37,849 nt of DNA from Actinomycetota bacterium (GCA_015711955.1 JACVJK010000014.1:1-37849); one strand, 5' to 3'; shown: positions 24,150 to 32,624, numbered from the stretch's first letter. The notes: generated by a model not told the origin, from the sequence alone. A program made the numbers and translations.

Positions 24150-24959
24150 TCATACCTGGAACGAACGGGCGAGGAATCCCGGAATCAACATAGTCCGCAC
24201 CTCGCCGCCCGGAGGGAACACCCCCAGGGCCTGGCCGTAGCAGCCGGTGCAAACGGTGATAAGTAAATCCGTTTTCACCCCCTTTTCCAAATGTCTCAAC
24301 CCCTCCTCGGTGAAACAGCATCGAGGCGCAGGGATCCTGTTTACCTCCATATCGGGGAACCGTTCCAAGATGCCGTCTGCCGCCTCCAGGTCCATGGGCA
24401 CATTGGCCAGCTTGCGATGGAGTCGGTAGCATCCGGCGTAATAGTCGATGGAGCGGGGGAGGTTCGACGGCTTGCCGAGTCTTCCGCCCTCCAAGAGCTC
24501 CAATAGGACGCGGGGATAGAAAACGATGTCCTCGTCAGGGAAAGCGTGGCGGTAAAGGGGATAGCAAGGCGAGCACAGGATCACCAGCCTCCTGGCCCCC
24601 AAGCCGCGGGCTCTCTTCAAGTTCTCGGAAAGGAATTGCCGGGAAATACGACGGCATTCTTCCAAGGAGGACTCGTCCCGGGCTGCGATGGCGGGACGAA
24701 ATAGATAGTTACCACAGCAGTACTCCCGGGAGAGCAGGGTCAGGGAAAGCCCCCCTCTTTCCATGAGCCTGGCCAAGTTGAGCACCTCATCCGGGAGCAG
24801 GTGGATGACCTGACAGCCGGTAATTATCACGTTTTCCGCTGGTTGATCCACCGGGAGCTCCAGACGGGACAGGGCCTCTTTTCGGGAAGGAAGTCCGGGG
24901 AAAGCCTGACCGGTCTCCCATATGGTGTTCACCATGCCCTGATCTATCAAGGGATTCAT
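24150..24959 (-). CDS. Two-CCG-motif protein, HdrB/heterodisulfide reductase-like
   Basis: A soluble protein of about 269 residues with two cysteine-rich units of the CCG type, each C...CC...CxxC. The first has TGCQ, EYCCGNYLF and ILCSPCYPLY; the second has YAGCYRLH, RCCFTEEG (Phe for Gly) and VCTGCYG. HdrB, SdhE, GlpC and related redox subunits use such motifs to bind noncubane [4Fe-4S] clusters that handle disulfides or quinones. No HdrA or HdrC gene is adjacent, so the partner is elsewhere. ATG 24959 has AGGAG 8-9 nt upstream; the frame is open to 25010. The last 20 residues follow a 58-bp segment that is repeated downstream, so this C-terminus may be rearranged. Confidence 0.72.
   Translation of the reverse strand: MNPLIDQGMVNTIWETGQAFPGLPSRKEALSRLELPVDQPAENVIITGCQVIHLLPDEVLNLARLMERGGLSLTLLSREYCCGNYLFRPAIAARDESSLEECRRISRQFLSENLKRARGLGARRLVILCSPCYPLYRHAFPDEDIVFYPRVLLELLEGGRLGKPSNLPRSIDYYAGCYRLHRKLANVPMDLEAADGILERFPDMEVNRIPAPRCCFTEEGLRHLEKGVKTDLLITVCTGCYGQALGVFPPGGEVRTMLIPGFLARSFQV
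24205..24262 (-). repeat. 58-bp direct repeat, copy inside the HdrB-like gene
   Basis: Encodes the last CxxC motif of the protein. The offset to the other copy is 142 bp, not a multiple of three, so the alternative tail behind the first copy (KGFPCKDIEFT...) may be the older ending of the gene. Confidence 0.95.
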
Positions 24960-25466
24960 CGACCTTTCTCCTCTCATGTCTAACGCTGGCCAGGAAACTC
25001 GAGGTCTCATGCCTCGAGTACAAGACCATAACTTGCCCTGCTTTCCCCTTGCCGCTAAACCATCTTTTATATAAGAAATTTTAAAACCTCTAAATACCAG
25101 TATTTAGCAGCTTTTATGTCAGGAGACATGACATGGATCAAGCCCGTGCCCGTTGTATACCGTCAAGGGCTTTTTAGTGCTGTGTGCTCACTGCAGCAAG
25201 CCACGCCCCGCTACTCTCACGCCTAATCCGAACATCTACCCATAAGGGCTCAAAACATCGATATCCCTTCTCGCTTATTCTTTTCATATGTCTCACTACG
25301 TTTCTCGGCCCCGGTTGCCCCTCGCCTCCGCATTTCCCCAGCTCGTCGCCGGCATCATTGGATGAGAGGTCATCAATAGATTTTGAAAAAAGATGGGGGT
25401 CCATCATGCCTTCTACCCGTGACACTGCTCGCCCAGCACCGGCGACCGTGGTTCACACACAAGCCC
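24960..25466. other. Intergenic region between radical SAM and HdrB-like genes
   Basis: About 500 bp. The right part looks eroded: frames such as the minus-strand 25174-25425 have no Shine-Dalgarno site or known domain. The left part is AT-rich (25062-25110), with TTATATAAAAG on the minus strand as a possible promoter of the HdrB-like gene and the palindrome listed separately. Confidence 0.4.
25090..25107. promoter_or_regulatory. Palindrome CTAAATAC-CA-GTATTTAG, candidate operator
   Basis: Perfect 8-bp arms with a 2-bp centre, in the AT-rich promoter region about 130 bp upstream of the HdrB-like start. A dimeric repressor site is a fair reading; no regulator gene is next to it. Confidence 0.4.
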
Positions 25467-26642
25467 TCAAGGGAACATTTCGACCTGCTTGTCGCCAACG
25501 TCCCGATCCGAAACGAGGCTGAGTTCTTTTCTGTAAGAAGCGAGGCGAAGAAGTGACGGGCGATAGGGCTCAGGCTTTGCCAACTCGGGAACTCCGCACG
25601 GCGGCTCAGGTTTTCCTGCGCAGTGAAGATGACAGTTAGCGGTGCAGCCCTCGAGGGACTTGAATAATCCTCCATCAACCCTCACGGAGAAGGGCATGGG
25701 AAAGGCCTCGCAGTGAGGAAGGCCAGGGGAATCGCCCTCTCCCGGGGGTAACTCCTGACAAACTGCGTAAGTGAGGCCTGCGGCCTCGGCGATGGCTCTA
25801 AGCTCCGCGTGGATCTCCCGACGCAGGGAAAGGGGAAGCATCATGCCGCAAGAGGTAGGGCCCCGTTCAAAACGGTATGAGCTTGCCATCCTGGCCCCAG
25901 CTCCGGGACGGGCCGATCCGGCGACTAGGGCTAATCGGCGCAAGGCACCGGGGGAAAGCCTTCCGGTGGATGCCACCACGTGTCCCGCCCCCCTTCTTGC
26001 CGCCTCCTCTATCACCTCCCTGACTGCATCCGCCCAGGCCTCGCCGAACAACGCCTCGTACAAGGGGTATATGACCGGATCCAGCCTAAGAACCGCTGGA
26101 AACCCGTTCCTCTTCGCCCACTCCAGGGAGGCCATCCTCGCCTCGAACGGTGGGGCTTGTGGGGAAACCAACTCGAGATACTCGGGAGGGCCTTCCACGG
26201 TAACCTCGAGAAAGAAATTTCCTCGACCGGGAAATCCCTTCACGCCTTCAAGGAAAGAGGGGTCGCCCTTCGTGATAAGGTGAAAATTCACTCCCCTTCT
26301 GACCAGATTCCCCACCAAGAAAAAGACCGCTTTCTTCAGGGCAGGAACCTTCTGGCAAGGGTCGGTAACGTTGGAAATGCAAACCGGAGGGCATAGCCGA
26401 AGCGTTTCTAATTCCTTCTCAACCACTTCACCTATATTAGAATATATTTCCATCACGCCTTCGCCTCTTCGGGAATAAACCGCGTCCCGGGCGTAGCAGT
26501 AAAGGCAGGAGTGGAGGCAATGATCTTTGCCGGGCGGGGTGACGTTCACTATCCATTTATGATAGCACTTCCTCCCAGGCCCGGAATAGGGGAAATCGTG
26601 AAGAGTGGGGCTCTTCCTCTTAATTTCCAGAATATCCCACAT
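25467..26642 (-). CDS. Radical SAM protein of the spore photoproduct lyase-like (Rv2578c-type) group
   Basis: A protein of 391 residues. The SAM cluster motif is C42-x3-C46-x2-C49 (HCLHSCLYCYAR), close to the CxHxCxYCxAR form of the SPL-like group. The rest reads as a partial TIM barrel (ISNVTDPCQKVP, FHLITKGDP, FFLEVTVEGPPEYLE), and the C-terminus carries extra Cys (GCTANCHLHCAGKPEPPCG) that may hold a second cluster. True photoproduct lyases have a conserved Cys H-donor that I cannot place here. Function unknown. The start is ATG 26642; the GGAGGAGG site stands 11 nt away, a little far. The promoter would be divergent from the thiolase operon. Confidence 0.8.
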   Translation of the reverse strand: MWDILEIKRKSPTLHDFPYSGPGRKCYHKWIVNVTPPGKDHCLHSCLYCYARDAVYSRRGEGVMEIYSNIGEVVEKELETLRLCPPVCISNVTDPCQKVPALKKAVFFLVGNLVRRGVNFHLITKGDPSFLEGVKGFPGRGNFFLEVTVEGPPEYLELVSPQAPPFEARMASLEWAKRNGFPAVLRLDPVIYPLYEALFGEAWADAVREVIEEAARRGAGHVVASTGRLSPGALRRLALVAGSARPGAGARMASSYRFERGPTSCGMMLPLSLRREIHAELRAIAEAAGLTYAVCQELPPGEGDSPGLPHCEAFPMPFSVRVDGGLFKSLEGCTANCHLHCAGKPEPPCGVPELAKPEPYRPSLLRLASYRKELSLVSDRDVGDKQVEMFP

Positions 26643-26736
26643 GACAACGAGTGCCTCCTCCTCGATGGTGCAGGAACTTGCCCCAAAGTTACCTGCCGGT
26701 ATTTTTTCAAAGCCGCTTCTAAGCGACCGACAAAGG

Positions 26737-26766
26737 TTGCCATATGCCTCCTCGGATTAATATAAT
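26737..26766 (+). promoter_or_regulatory. Promoter P1 of the thiolase-FadJ operon
   Basis: TTGCCA (26737-26742), 18-bp spacer, TATAAT (26761-26766). Transcription would begin near 26773, reading through a 38-codon ORF and a hairpin before the thiolase gene. Confidence 0.5.
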
Positions 26767-26788
26767 ATCGCCGAGCGGAAGGGTCTAA

Positions 26789-26794
26789 TATAAT
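26789..26794 (+). promoter_or_regulatory. Second TATAAT box upstream of the thiolase operon
   Basis: The plus strand reads CTAATATAATGAAC, the same core as at 6405-6410 (minus strand). It lacks a -35 and overlaps the ATG of the small leader ORF, so it cannot serve that ORF. Confidence 0.4.
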
Positions 26795-26909
26795 GAACAC
26801 GGTAATGCATGCAGTCATCTACGCCCAAATGAACGACGATCTCCACGTCTTCAGCAACCCGGGGACGGAAGTCCTCTTCGCATATTTTACGGTGGCAGTG
26901 ACCAGGTAA
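26793..26909 (+). CDS. Possible 38-codon leader ORF
   Basis: ATG to TAA, 38 codons (starts MNTVMHAVIYAQ, ends FTVAVTR), with GGAAGGG 9 nt upstream. Promoter P1 would transcribe it from about 20 nt before the ATG. The stop lies 2 nt before a hairpin with a T-run. This order of promoter, ORF and hairpin suits a small gene with its own terminator or an attenuation leader. It shows no run of one amino acid that would suggest charging-dependent attenuation. Confidence 0.35.
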   Translation: MNTVMHAVIYAQMNDDLHVFSNPGTEVLFAYFTVAVTR

Positions 26910-26911
26910 GC

Positions 26912-26935
26912 GGGCGCTACGGTAGGCGCCCTTTT
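26912..26935 (+). terminator. Intrinsic terminator or attenuator before the thiolase gene
   Basis: GGGCGCT pairs with GGCGCCC (one G-U), 7-nt loop, followed by TTTT. It lies 20 bp before the thiolase ATG and just before its Shine-Dalgarno site. Transcription must get past it for the operon to be expressed from P1 or the second box. Confidence 0.5.
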
Positions 26936-26954
26936 GGTTTGAAGGAGGGAAGAT

Positions 26955-28145
26955 ATGGCCAGGGAACTGCAAGAGGTCTACTTGATCGACGCGTGCAGGG
27001 TGCCCTTCGGCAAAGCGAGGCCGGACGGAGCCTACGCCCAGACCCGCGCCGACGACATGGTGGTCAAGGTGATCCGCTCCCTTCTGGAGCGCAACCCCCA
27101 GATCCCCAAGGACAGGATCGATGACAACATCTGGGCCGCGTCCACCCAATGGGGAGACCAGGGGCTCACCTTGGGCAGGACCACCGTGGTGCTGTCCGGA
27201 CTTCCGGTATCGGTTCCCGGTTGCTCGGTGGACCGCATGTGCGCTGGCGCCCTCACCAGCGCCTGTTTCGGCGCCTCCGAGATCCAGGTGGGGGCGGCGG
27301 ACATCGTGATCGCTGGCGGGGTGGAGCACATGTTCCGGCATCCCATGGGCCAAGGAGCCGATCCCAACCCCCGCTTTCTCGCCGAGAGGCTGGTGGACCA
27401 GAGCGCCCTCAACATGGGCATGACCGCCGAGAACCTGCACGACCTCTATCCAGACATAACCAAGGACATGTGCGACGAGTACGCCTACCTGAGCCAGATG
27501 AAGGCCAAAAAGGCCCTCGAGGAGGGCAAGCTGGCCAAGATGATCGTCCCCATGACGGTCTGGACGGGCAACGGCTGGAAAGTGGTGGACAAGGACGAGC
27601 AGCCCCGGCCCGATACCACCCTGGAAGGGATGAAGAACCTGCGCACTCCCTTCCGGGTCAAGGGTAGGGTGACCGCGGCCAACGCGTCGGGTCTAAACGA
27701 CGGTGCCGCAGGCGTGATACTGGCCTCCGAGAAAGCCGTGAACGAGTTCGGTCTCAAGCCCAAGATGAGGCTGGTTCAGTATGCATTTGCTGGCGTGAAA
27801 CCCGAGATCATGGGACTGGGGCCTGTGCCCGCCACCAAAAAGGTGCTGGAGAAAGCGGGCTTGAAGTTCGACGACCTGGACGTCATCGAGCTCAACGAGG
27901 CCTTTGCCGTGCAGTGCGTGGTCTTCATGAAGGAGTTCGGGATGAAGCTGGTGGACGATCCCCGGCTCAACCCCTGGGGCGGCGCCATAGCCTACGGCCA
28001 TCCCCTGGCCTCTTCCGGAGCGCGTCTCCTGGCCCATCTGGCCTTCTGGTTCGAGGAGCACCCGGAGGCCAAGTACGGGCTGGCCACCCTCTGCGTGGGG
28101 CTCGGCCAAGGCGGTTCCATGATCTGGGAGAACGTCCAGCGCTGA
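26955..28145 (+). CDS. Thiolase (acetyl-CoA C-acyltransferase, FadA/FadI type)
   Basis: Catalyses thiolytic cleavage of 3-oxoacyl-CoA or, in reverse, the condensation of two acyl-CoAs. The 396 residues include the acyl-acceptor C96 (SVDRMCAGALTSA), NEAFAVQ, H349 (AIAYGHPLASSGARLL) and C380 (LCVGLGQG). The family usually has CiGGGQG here and GHPLG, so CVGLGQG and GHPLAS are slight variants. The Shine-Dalgarno AAGGAGG is 6 nt from the ATG. It is followed after 40 bp by a FadJ-type fusion protein, and the two would form a trifunctional beta-oxidation complex; no acyl-CoA dehydrogenase is in the window. Confidence 0.95.
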   Translation: MARELQEVYLIDACRVPFGKARPDGAYAQTRADDMVVKVIRSLLERNPQIPKDRIDDNIWAASTQWGDQGLTLGRTTVVLSGLPVSVPGCSVDRMCAGALTSACFGASEIQVGAADIVIAGGVEHMFRHPMGQGADPNPRFLAERLVDQSALNMGMTAENLHDLYPDITKDMCDEYAYLSQMKAKKALEEGKLAKMIVPMTVWTGNGWKVVDKDEQPRPDTTLEGMKNLRTPFRVKGRVTAANASGLNDGAAGVILASEKAVNEFGLKPKMRLVQYAFAGVKPEIMGLGPVPATKKVLEKAGLKFDDLDVIELNEAFAVQCVVFMKEFGMKLVDDPRLNPWGGAIAYGHPLASSGARLLAHLAFWFEEHPEAKYGLATLCVGLGQGGSMIWENVQR

Positions 28146-28185
28146 AACGGCAGCGTGCGGCGCTAATACGGAAAGGAGGTCTGAA

Positions 28186-30228
28186 ATGCCTGAGGAGCTG
28201 GTCACCTACTTCAAGGATACCTATTTTGACTCGCCGGTTGGTAAGATCGCCATCGTTACCATGGACAACGGCGAGGATTACAAGAAGCCCAACACCTTTG
28301 GTTTCGGGGCCATGCAGAGCCTCAACGAGTGCCTGGACAGGGTGCTTGCCCAGGGCGACGTCAAGGGGCTCATCCTTACCGGTAAACCCTTCATCTTCGC
28401 GGCAGGAGCCGACCTGACCCAGGTCCCCAACGTGAAGACCAAGGAGCAGGCCATGGAGATTGGCCGAGCGGGTCACGCCGCGTTCAAGCGCCTAATGGAC
28501 CTGCCCTTCCCCACCGTGGCGGCGGTAAACGGCGTGGCCCTGGGCGGCGGGCTCGAGATCGCCCTGGCCTGTGACTACCGTACGGTGGCCCACACGGTGG
28601 AACACATCGGATTTCCCGAGTGCTTCCTGGGCCTCATCCCCGGATGGGGCGGCACCACCCTTCTTCCCAAGCTGGTGGGGCCGGAGAAGGCCCTGCAGGT
28701 GATCATATACAATGCCCTGAACAACAACCGGATGCTCAAGGCCAAAGAGGCCCTGGAGATGGGCATAATGGACCGCATGTATGAAGCGGTGGACCTGCTG
28801 GACAAGACCATCGAGTTCCTGGTGGGCATCATCCAGGGAACCGAGAAGGTGGAGCGTCCGGAGCCCGACTGGTCTAACGTGGACCAACTCTGCGACCAGG
28901 CCAAGGCCTTCGCCGACACCAAGGTCCACGGCAACTCCAAGGCCCCCTACATGGCTATAGAGATAATCCGCAAGGCCAAGGACATCTCGGTGGATGAGGG
29001 CTTCGCCATGGAGGACGAGGCCCTGGGTGAGCTCATCCCCTCGCCCCAGATGCAGGCGGGCGCCTACGCCTTCGACCTCACCCAGAGGAGGGCGAAGAAG
29101 CCGGTGGGCATCCCCGAGGGGCAAGCCCTGCCGGTTAACAAAGTGGGCATCCTGGGCGCCGGCCTCATGGGGAGCCAGCTGGCGGTGCTTTTCTTGCGGC
29201 GGATGCAGATCCCCGTGGTGATCAAGGACATAAAGCAGGAATTTCTAGACAAGGGCGTCAACTACATCCAGCAGGAGATCCAGCGCCAGGCGGAGAAGGG
29301 TCGCATCGACAAGACCCGGGTCAATTGGCTCCTCACCCTCCTTGAGCCCACCCTGGACTATCAGGACATGGCCGACTGTGACTTCATCATCGAGGCGGTC
29401 CTGGAGGAGATGCCCATAAAGAAGCAGGTCTTCGGCGAGATCGAGGGCTACATAAAGGAGACCGCCATTCTGGCCACCAACACCTCCTCCCTCTCCATCA
29501 CCGAGATGGCCTCCGACCTCAAGCATCCCGAGAGGGTGGTGGGCTTCCACTTCTTCAACCCGGTGGCGGTCATGCCCCTGTTGGAGCTGATAAAGGGCGA
29601 GAAGACCAACGACGTGACCCTGATCACCGCCGCCGACGTGGGCAGGAAGCTGGGCAAGCGCATGGTGTTGGTCAAAGACTCCCCGGCCTTCGTGGTCAAC
29701 CGACTGCTCATCCGCTCCATGGTGGAGACCATCAAGCTGGTGGACGAGGGCAACGACTTCAAGGAAGTGGACATGGCCCTGTGGGCCCTGGGATCCCCCA
29801 TGCCTCCCTTCCAGCTCTTGGCCCTGGTGGGTCCTGCCATCGCCATGCACGCCACCGAGACCCTGGCGGCCGCATACCCCGACCGCTTCTTCGTGAGTGA
29901 GAACATCCGGGAGCTGGTGGCCCGCAAGAAGCCGGGGATCTACGGTCCCGACGGCGAGGTGGACCCGGAGGTGCGGGAGTTCTGGAAGCAGCAGGACCCG
30001 CCCAAGAAGGCCACGCCCGAGGAGATGAGGGACCGGGTGAGCCTGGCCCTGGCCGACGAGGTCTGGCGCATGTTGGACGAGGGCGTGGTGGCCGGACCGG
30101 AGGAGATCGACATCTGCATGATCTTCGGCGCCGGCTATCCCTTCTACATGGGCGGCCTCACCAAGTACCTGGACTACGCAGGGTACTCAGAGAGGGTACG
30201 GGGCAAGAAGCTGCACCCCGAGTCCTGA
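28186..30228 (+). CDS. Enoyl-CoA hydratase/3-hydroxyacyl-CoA dehydrogenase fusion (FadB/FadJ type)
   Basis: A protein of 680 residues holding two enzyme domains of beta-oxidation. Residues 1-300 form the enoyl-CoA hydratase, with oxyanion part FAAGADLTQV, the acid pair E124 (ALGGGLEIALACDYR) and E145 (GFPECFLGLIPGWGG). Residues 315-680 form the 3-hydroxyacyl-CoA dehydrogenase, with the NAD motif VGILGAGLMGSQLA, NTSSLSITEMA and catalytic H455 (VVGFHFFNPVAVMPLLEL), and a C-terminal dehydrogenase repeat ending ICMIFGAGYPFYMGGL. The Shine-Dalgarno AAGGAGGT is ideal. It follows thiolase; the pair works in fatty acid breakdown or reverse beta-oxidation. Confidence 0.95.
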   Translation: MPEELVTYFKDTYFDSPVGKIAIVTMDNGEDYKKPNTFGFGAMQSLNECLDRVLAQGDVKGLILTGKPFIFAAGADLTQVPNVKTKEQAMEIGRAGHAAFKRLMDLPFPTVAAVNGVALGGGLEIALACDYRTVAHTVEHIGFPECFLGLIPGWGGTTLLPKLVGPEKALQVIIYNALNNNRMLKAKEALEMGIMDRMYEAVDLLDKTIEFLVGIIQGTEKVERPEPDWSNVDQLCDQAKAFADTKVHGNSKAPYMAIEIIRKAKDISVDEGFAMEDEALGELIPSPQMQAGAYAFDLTQRRAKKPVGIPEGQALPVNKVGILGAGLMGSQLAVLFLRRMQIPVVIKDIKQEFLDKGVNYIQQEIQRQAEKGRIDKTRVNWLLTLLEPTLDYQDMADCDFIIEAVLEEMPIKKQVFGEIEGYIKETAILATNTSSLSITEMASDLKHPERVVGFHFFNPVAVMPLLELIKGEKTNDVTLITAADVGRKLGKRMVLVKDSPAFVVNRLLIRSMVETIKLVDEGNDFKEVDMALWALGSPMPPFQLLALVGPAIAMHATETLAAAYPDRFFVSENIRELVARKKPGIYGPDGEVDPEVREFWKQQDPPKKATPEEMRDRVSLALADEVWRMLDEGVVAGPEEIDICMIFGAGYPFYMGGLTKYLDYAGYSERVRGKKLHPES

Positions 30229-30240
30229 TCGAGAGGATGA

Positions 30241-30278
30241 AAGAGGCGGCCCGCCCCTCGCGGGCCGCCTCTTGTTTT
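30241..30278 (+). terminator. Strong intrinsic terminator of the thiolase-FadJ operon
   Basis: A 13-bp perfect stem (aagaggcggcccg / cgggccgcctctt), 7-nt loop and a TTTT run, 13 bp after the FadJ stop. Very G+C-rich. Confidence 0.85.
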
Positions 30279-30377
30279 CAGTGTCACCGATTTGTAAAGC
30301 TCTACGCGAGCTAGAACAAGGGCCATGGACCCCGAGGCGGCAAGAGCGCTTTATCGAAGGCATTTCGTGGTTCACCC

Positions 30378-30406
30378 TTGTGATGCGGTCGATAAGGGAA
30401 GATAAT
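30378..30406 (+). promoter_or_regulatory. Promoter of the ABC exporter operon
   Basis: TTGTGA (30378-30383), 17-bp spacer and GATAAT (30401-30406). The predicted leader is about 75 nt, and the promoter overlaps an upstream in-frame ATG (30405), supporting the start at 30486. Confidence 0.45.
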
Positions 30407-30485
30407 GGGCGCAAACGCCGTTTTTAGTACGCCGTTCAGACAAAAGAAAGGATCTGGCCTTCTGAAACGCCCTGAGGAAGCGCCT

Positions 30486-31424
30486 ATGGAGAAAGTCATC
30501 GTCACCGAGGGGTTGACCAAGTATTACGGCAAGGCCCGGGGGGTGGTGGGCCTGGACCTGGAGGTGAGAAAGGGGGAGGTCTTCGGGTTCCTGGGACCCA
30601 ACGGCGCTGGCAAGACCACCACCCTCCGCCTTCTTCTGGACTTGATAAGGCCTTCCTCCGGAAAAGCCTTCGTGCTGGGGATGGACACCACCCGGCACAG
30701 CGTCAAGATCCGGGCCAGGACGGGGTACCTGCCGGGGGAACTCTCCCTCTACGACCGCATGACGGGAGAGGAGTTCTTGCGCTTCTTCGCGCGGCTAAGG
30801 GATGGGGTGGACTGGGGATACATGGAGGCCCTCTGCCGCCGTCTGGAGGCGGACCCCTCTTTGAGGATTTCCTCCCTTTCGAGGGGAAACAAGCAGAAGC
30901 TCGGCCTCATCCAAGCCTTTATGCACCGGCCGGAACTCCTCATCCTCGACGAGCCCACTTCCGGCCTAGACCCCCTTATGCAGCAGGAGTTTCACCGGCT
31001 GGTGGAGGAAGCCCGGGAGGAGGGAAGGACGGTGTTCATCTCTTCCCACAACCTTCCCGAGGTGGAGAAGATGTGCGACCGGGTGGCCTTCATCCGAGCG
31101 GGTAGGCTGGTGGAGGTGGTGGAGGTGGCCTCCCTAAAAGAGAGGTCCCTCCACCGGGTAGAGGTGGTCTTCGCCGCTCCCCCACCACCAGGGATCTTTC
31201 AGTCCACTCCCGGCGTGTTGCGGGCAGACCAGGACGGCCAGACGGCTCGCATTCTGGTCCAGGGAAGCATGGACTCCCTGTTGAAGACCCTCGCCCTGTA
31301 CCCGGTGCACCGACTGGTGAGCCACGAGCCCTCCCTGGAAGAGGTGTTCATGACCTATTACGGCGTCAATGGGCCACCTGACATCCCGGAAACCTTGCCG
31401 GATCGGGGAGGTGACCGGAGTTGA
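30486..31424 (+). CDS. ABC transporter ATP-binding protein
   Basis: The ATPase of an export-type ABC system, 312 residues. Walker A GPNGAGKT (37-44), signature LSRGNKQKLGL, Walker B LLILDEPTSGLDP and H-loop SSHNLPEVEKMC are all present. The C-terminal 90 residues form an extension like that of ABC-2/NatA-type exporters. ATG 30486 has GAGG about 8 nt upstream; an open stretch from 30405 is untranslated by the promoter evidence. The stop overlaps the TTG of the permease. Confidence 0.93.
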   Translation: MEKVIVTEGLTKYYGKARGVVGLDLEVRKGEVFGFLGPNGAGKTTTLRLLLDLIRPSSGKAFVLGMDTTRHSVKIRARTGYLPGELSLYDRMTGEEFLRFFARLRDGVDWGYMEALCRRLEADPSLRISSLSRGNKQKLGLIQAFMHRPELLILDEPTSGLDPLMQQEFHRLVEEAREEGRTVFISSHNLPEVEKMCDRVAFIRAGRLVEVVEVASLKERSLHRVEVVFAAPPPPGIFQSTPGVLRADQDGQTARILVQGSMDSLLKTLALYPVHRLVSHEPSLEEVFMTYYGVNGPPDIPETLPDRGGDRS

Positions 31425-32293
31425 GGCTGCCGGTGTTCTCCAGAACGGTGCGGGACCGCCGCCGCTTTCTCTTTTGGTGGTGCGTGGGTATGGCGCTCTT
31501 CGTGGTATCCCAGGTCTCCTTCTACCCCTCCCTGAAGCAGAGCGACGCTCTGAGGCAGTACATGGAACAGGCCCCCGAGTGGATGAAGATGTTCACTGGC
31601 GGCGAGGTCGACATCGTCTCGCCGGTGGGCTACATGAACAGTCAGTTCTTCTACCTCATGCTTCCCCTGCTCCTGTTCATAATCGCCATCGGGCTTTGCA
31701 GCGACGCCCTGGCGGGCGAGGAGGCCCGCGGCACCATGGACCTGCTGCTATCCGCTCCCATATCCCGAAGGAGGCTCCTTTTGGAGAGATGGGCGGCCTC
31801 GGCCTTCCTGACAGGGGTCATATCTGCCGCCTTCCTGGCCACGGCGCTTTTGATGGCCGCGGCGGTGAGGATGGAGATAGGTTACGTCAAGATGGCCGAG
31901 GCCACCTTCAACGCTTTCCTCATAGCCCTTTTGGTGGGGACCTTCTCGCTGTGGGTTGGGGCCGCCACCGGAAACCGCGGGCTTTCCATTGCCCTGGGCT
32001 CGATTCTGGCCCTAGCCTCCTACCTGCTGGATTCCCTGGGGCTGATGGTCTCCTCCCTGGCCCCTTGGAGAAAAATGTCCGTCTATTACTACTATTCCTC
32101 CAACAACGTGCTGGCCAGGGGACTCAAGCCGGGTCACGCTCTCGTCCTTTTAGGGGGGATCGCGGTCCTACTCCTCCTCTCCCTGGACTCCTTCCAGGGC
32201 AGGGAAATAGGGGTCAGGGGTTCCACCTCGCTTCCCCTGCTCCACCGCCTGAGGACCGGTTCAAGCGCCTCCGGCGTAACGAGAAATCGTTGA
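31421..32293 (+). CDS. ABC-2 type permease
   Basis: The membrane partner of the ATPase, 290 residues with six hydrophobic spans (about 18-34, 75-95, 120-150, 155-178, 185-205, 240-258). The start is TTG 31421, overlapping the ATPase stop as TTGA, with GGAGG 9 nt upstream. The EEARGTMDLLLSAPISRRRLLLERW segment between spans is the ABC-2 coupling loop that fits its ATPase. The substrate is unknown; antibiotics or lipids are common for this group. Confidence 0.9.
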   Translation: MRLPVFSRTVRDRRRFLFWWCVGMALFVVSQVSFYPSLKQSDALRQYMEQAPEWMKMFTGGEVDIVSPVGYMNSQFFYLMLPLLLFIIAIGLCSDALAGEEARGTMDLLLSAPISRRRLLLERWAASAFLTGVISAAFLATALLMAAAVRMEIGYVKMAEATFNAFLIALLVGTFSLWVGAATGNRGLSIALGSILALASYLLDSLGLMVSSLAPWRKMSVYYYYSSNNVLARGLKPGHALVLLGGIAVLLLLSLDSFQGREIGVRGSTSLPLLHRLRTGSSASGVTRNR

Positions 32294-32624
32294 AAACCGG
32301 GGGGATGCCAGCCCGTTTCTTTACCGGACGCCTGACTGGAGTGGATATAGCTAAATGGGATATTCAATCTGGCATATATTACCAATTAATCTTCCTGAGG
32401 CGTGAATTCGAGCAAAAAACGATCCCCCGAATCCTGGTATCCCGATAGGTGACCCGGCCGTCTCCATCCCGCCCTGACACGGTGATTGGCTTCGTTTTAC
32501 ATGAAGAAACATCAGGTCGGCCGCCTCGTCCACGGGCACCGGATGGGTGCGATATTGTTCCCCCTCTCCCTCGGAGAAGGAGACATTGAGTCCCTTGGAT
32601 TGCGCGCGGGTATGTGATCGTACG
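32294..32624. other. Convergent intergenic region
   Basis: About 330 bp between the ABC permease and the CapA-like gene. AT-rich at 32340-32390. No hairpin with a T-run was found, so how transcripts end here is unclear. Confidence 0.5.

Noticed and set aside
31369-32448. 359-codon plus-strand ORF overlapping the ABC permease in another frame
   Set aside because: The permease frame has membrane spans and overlaps its ATPase by TTGA; the other frame has neither.
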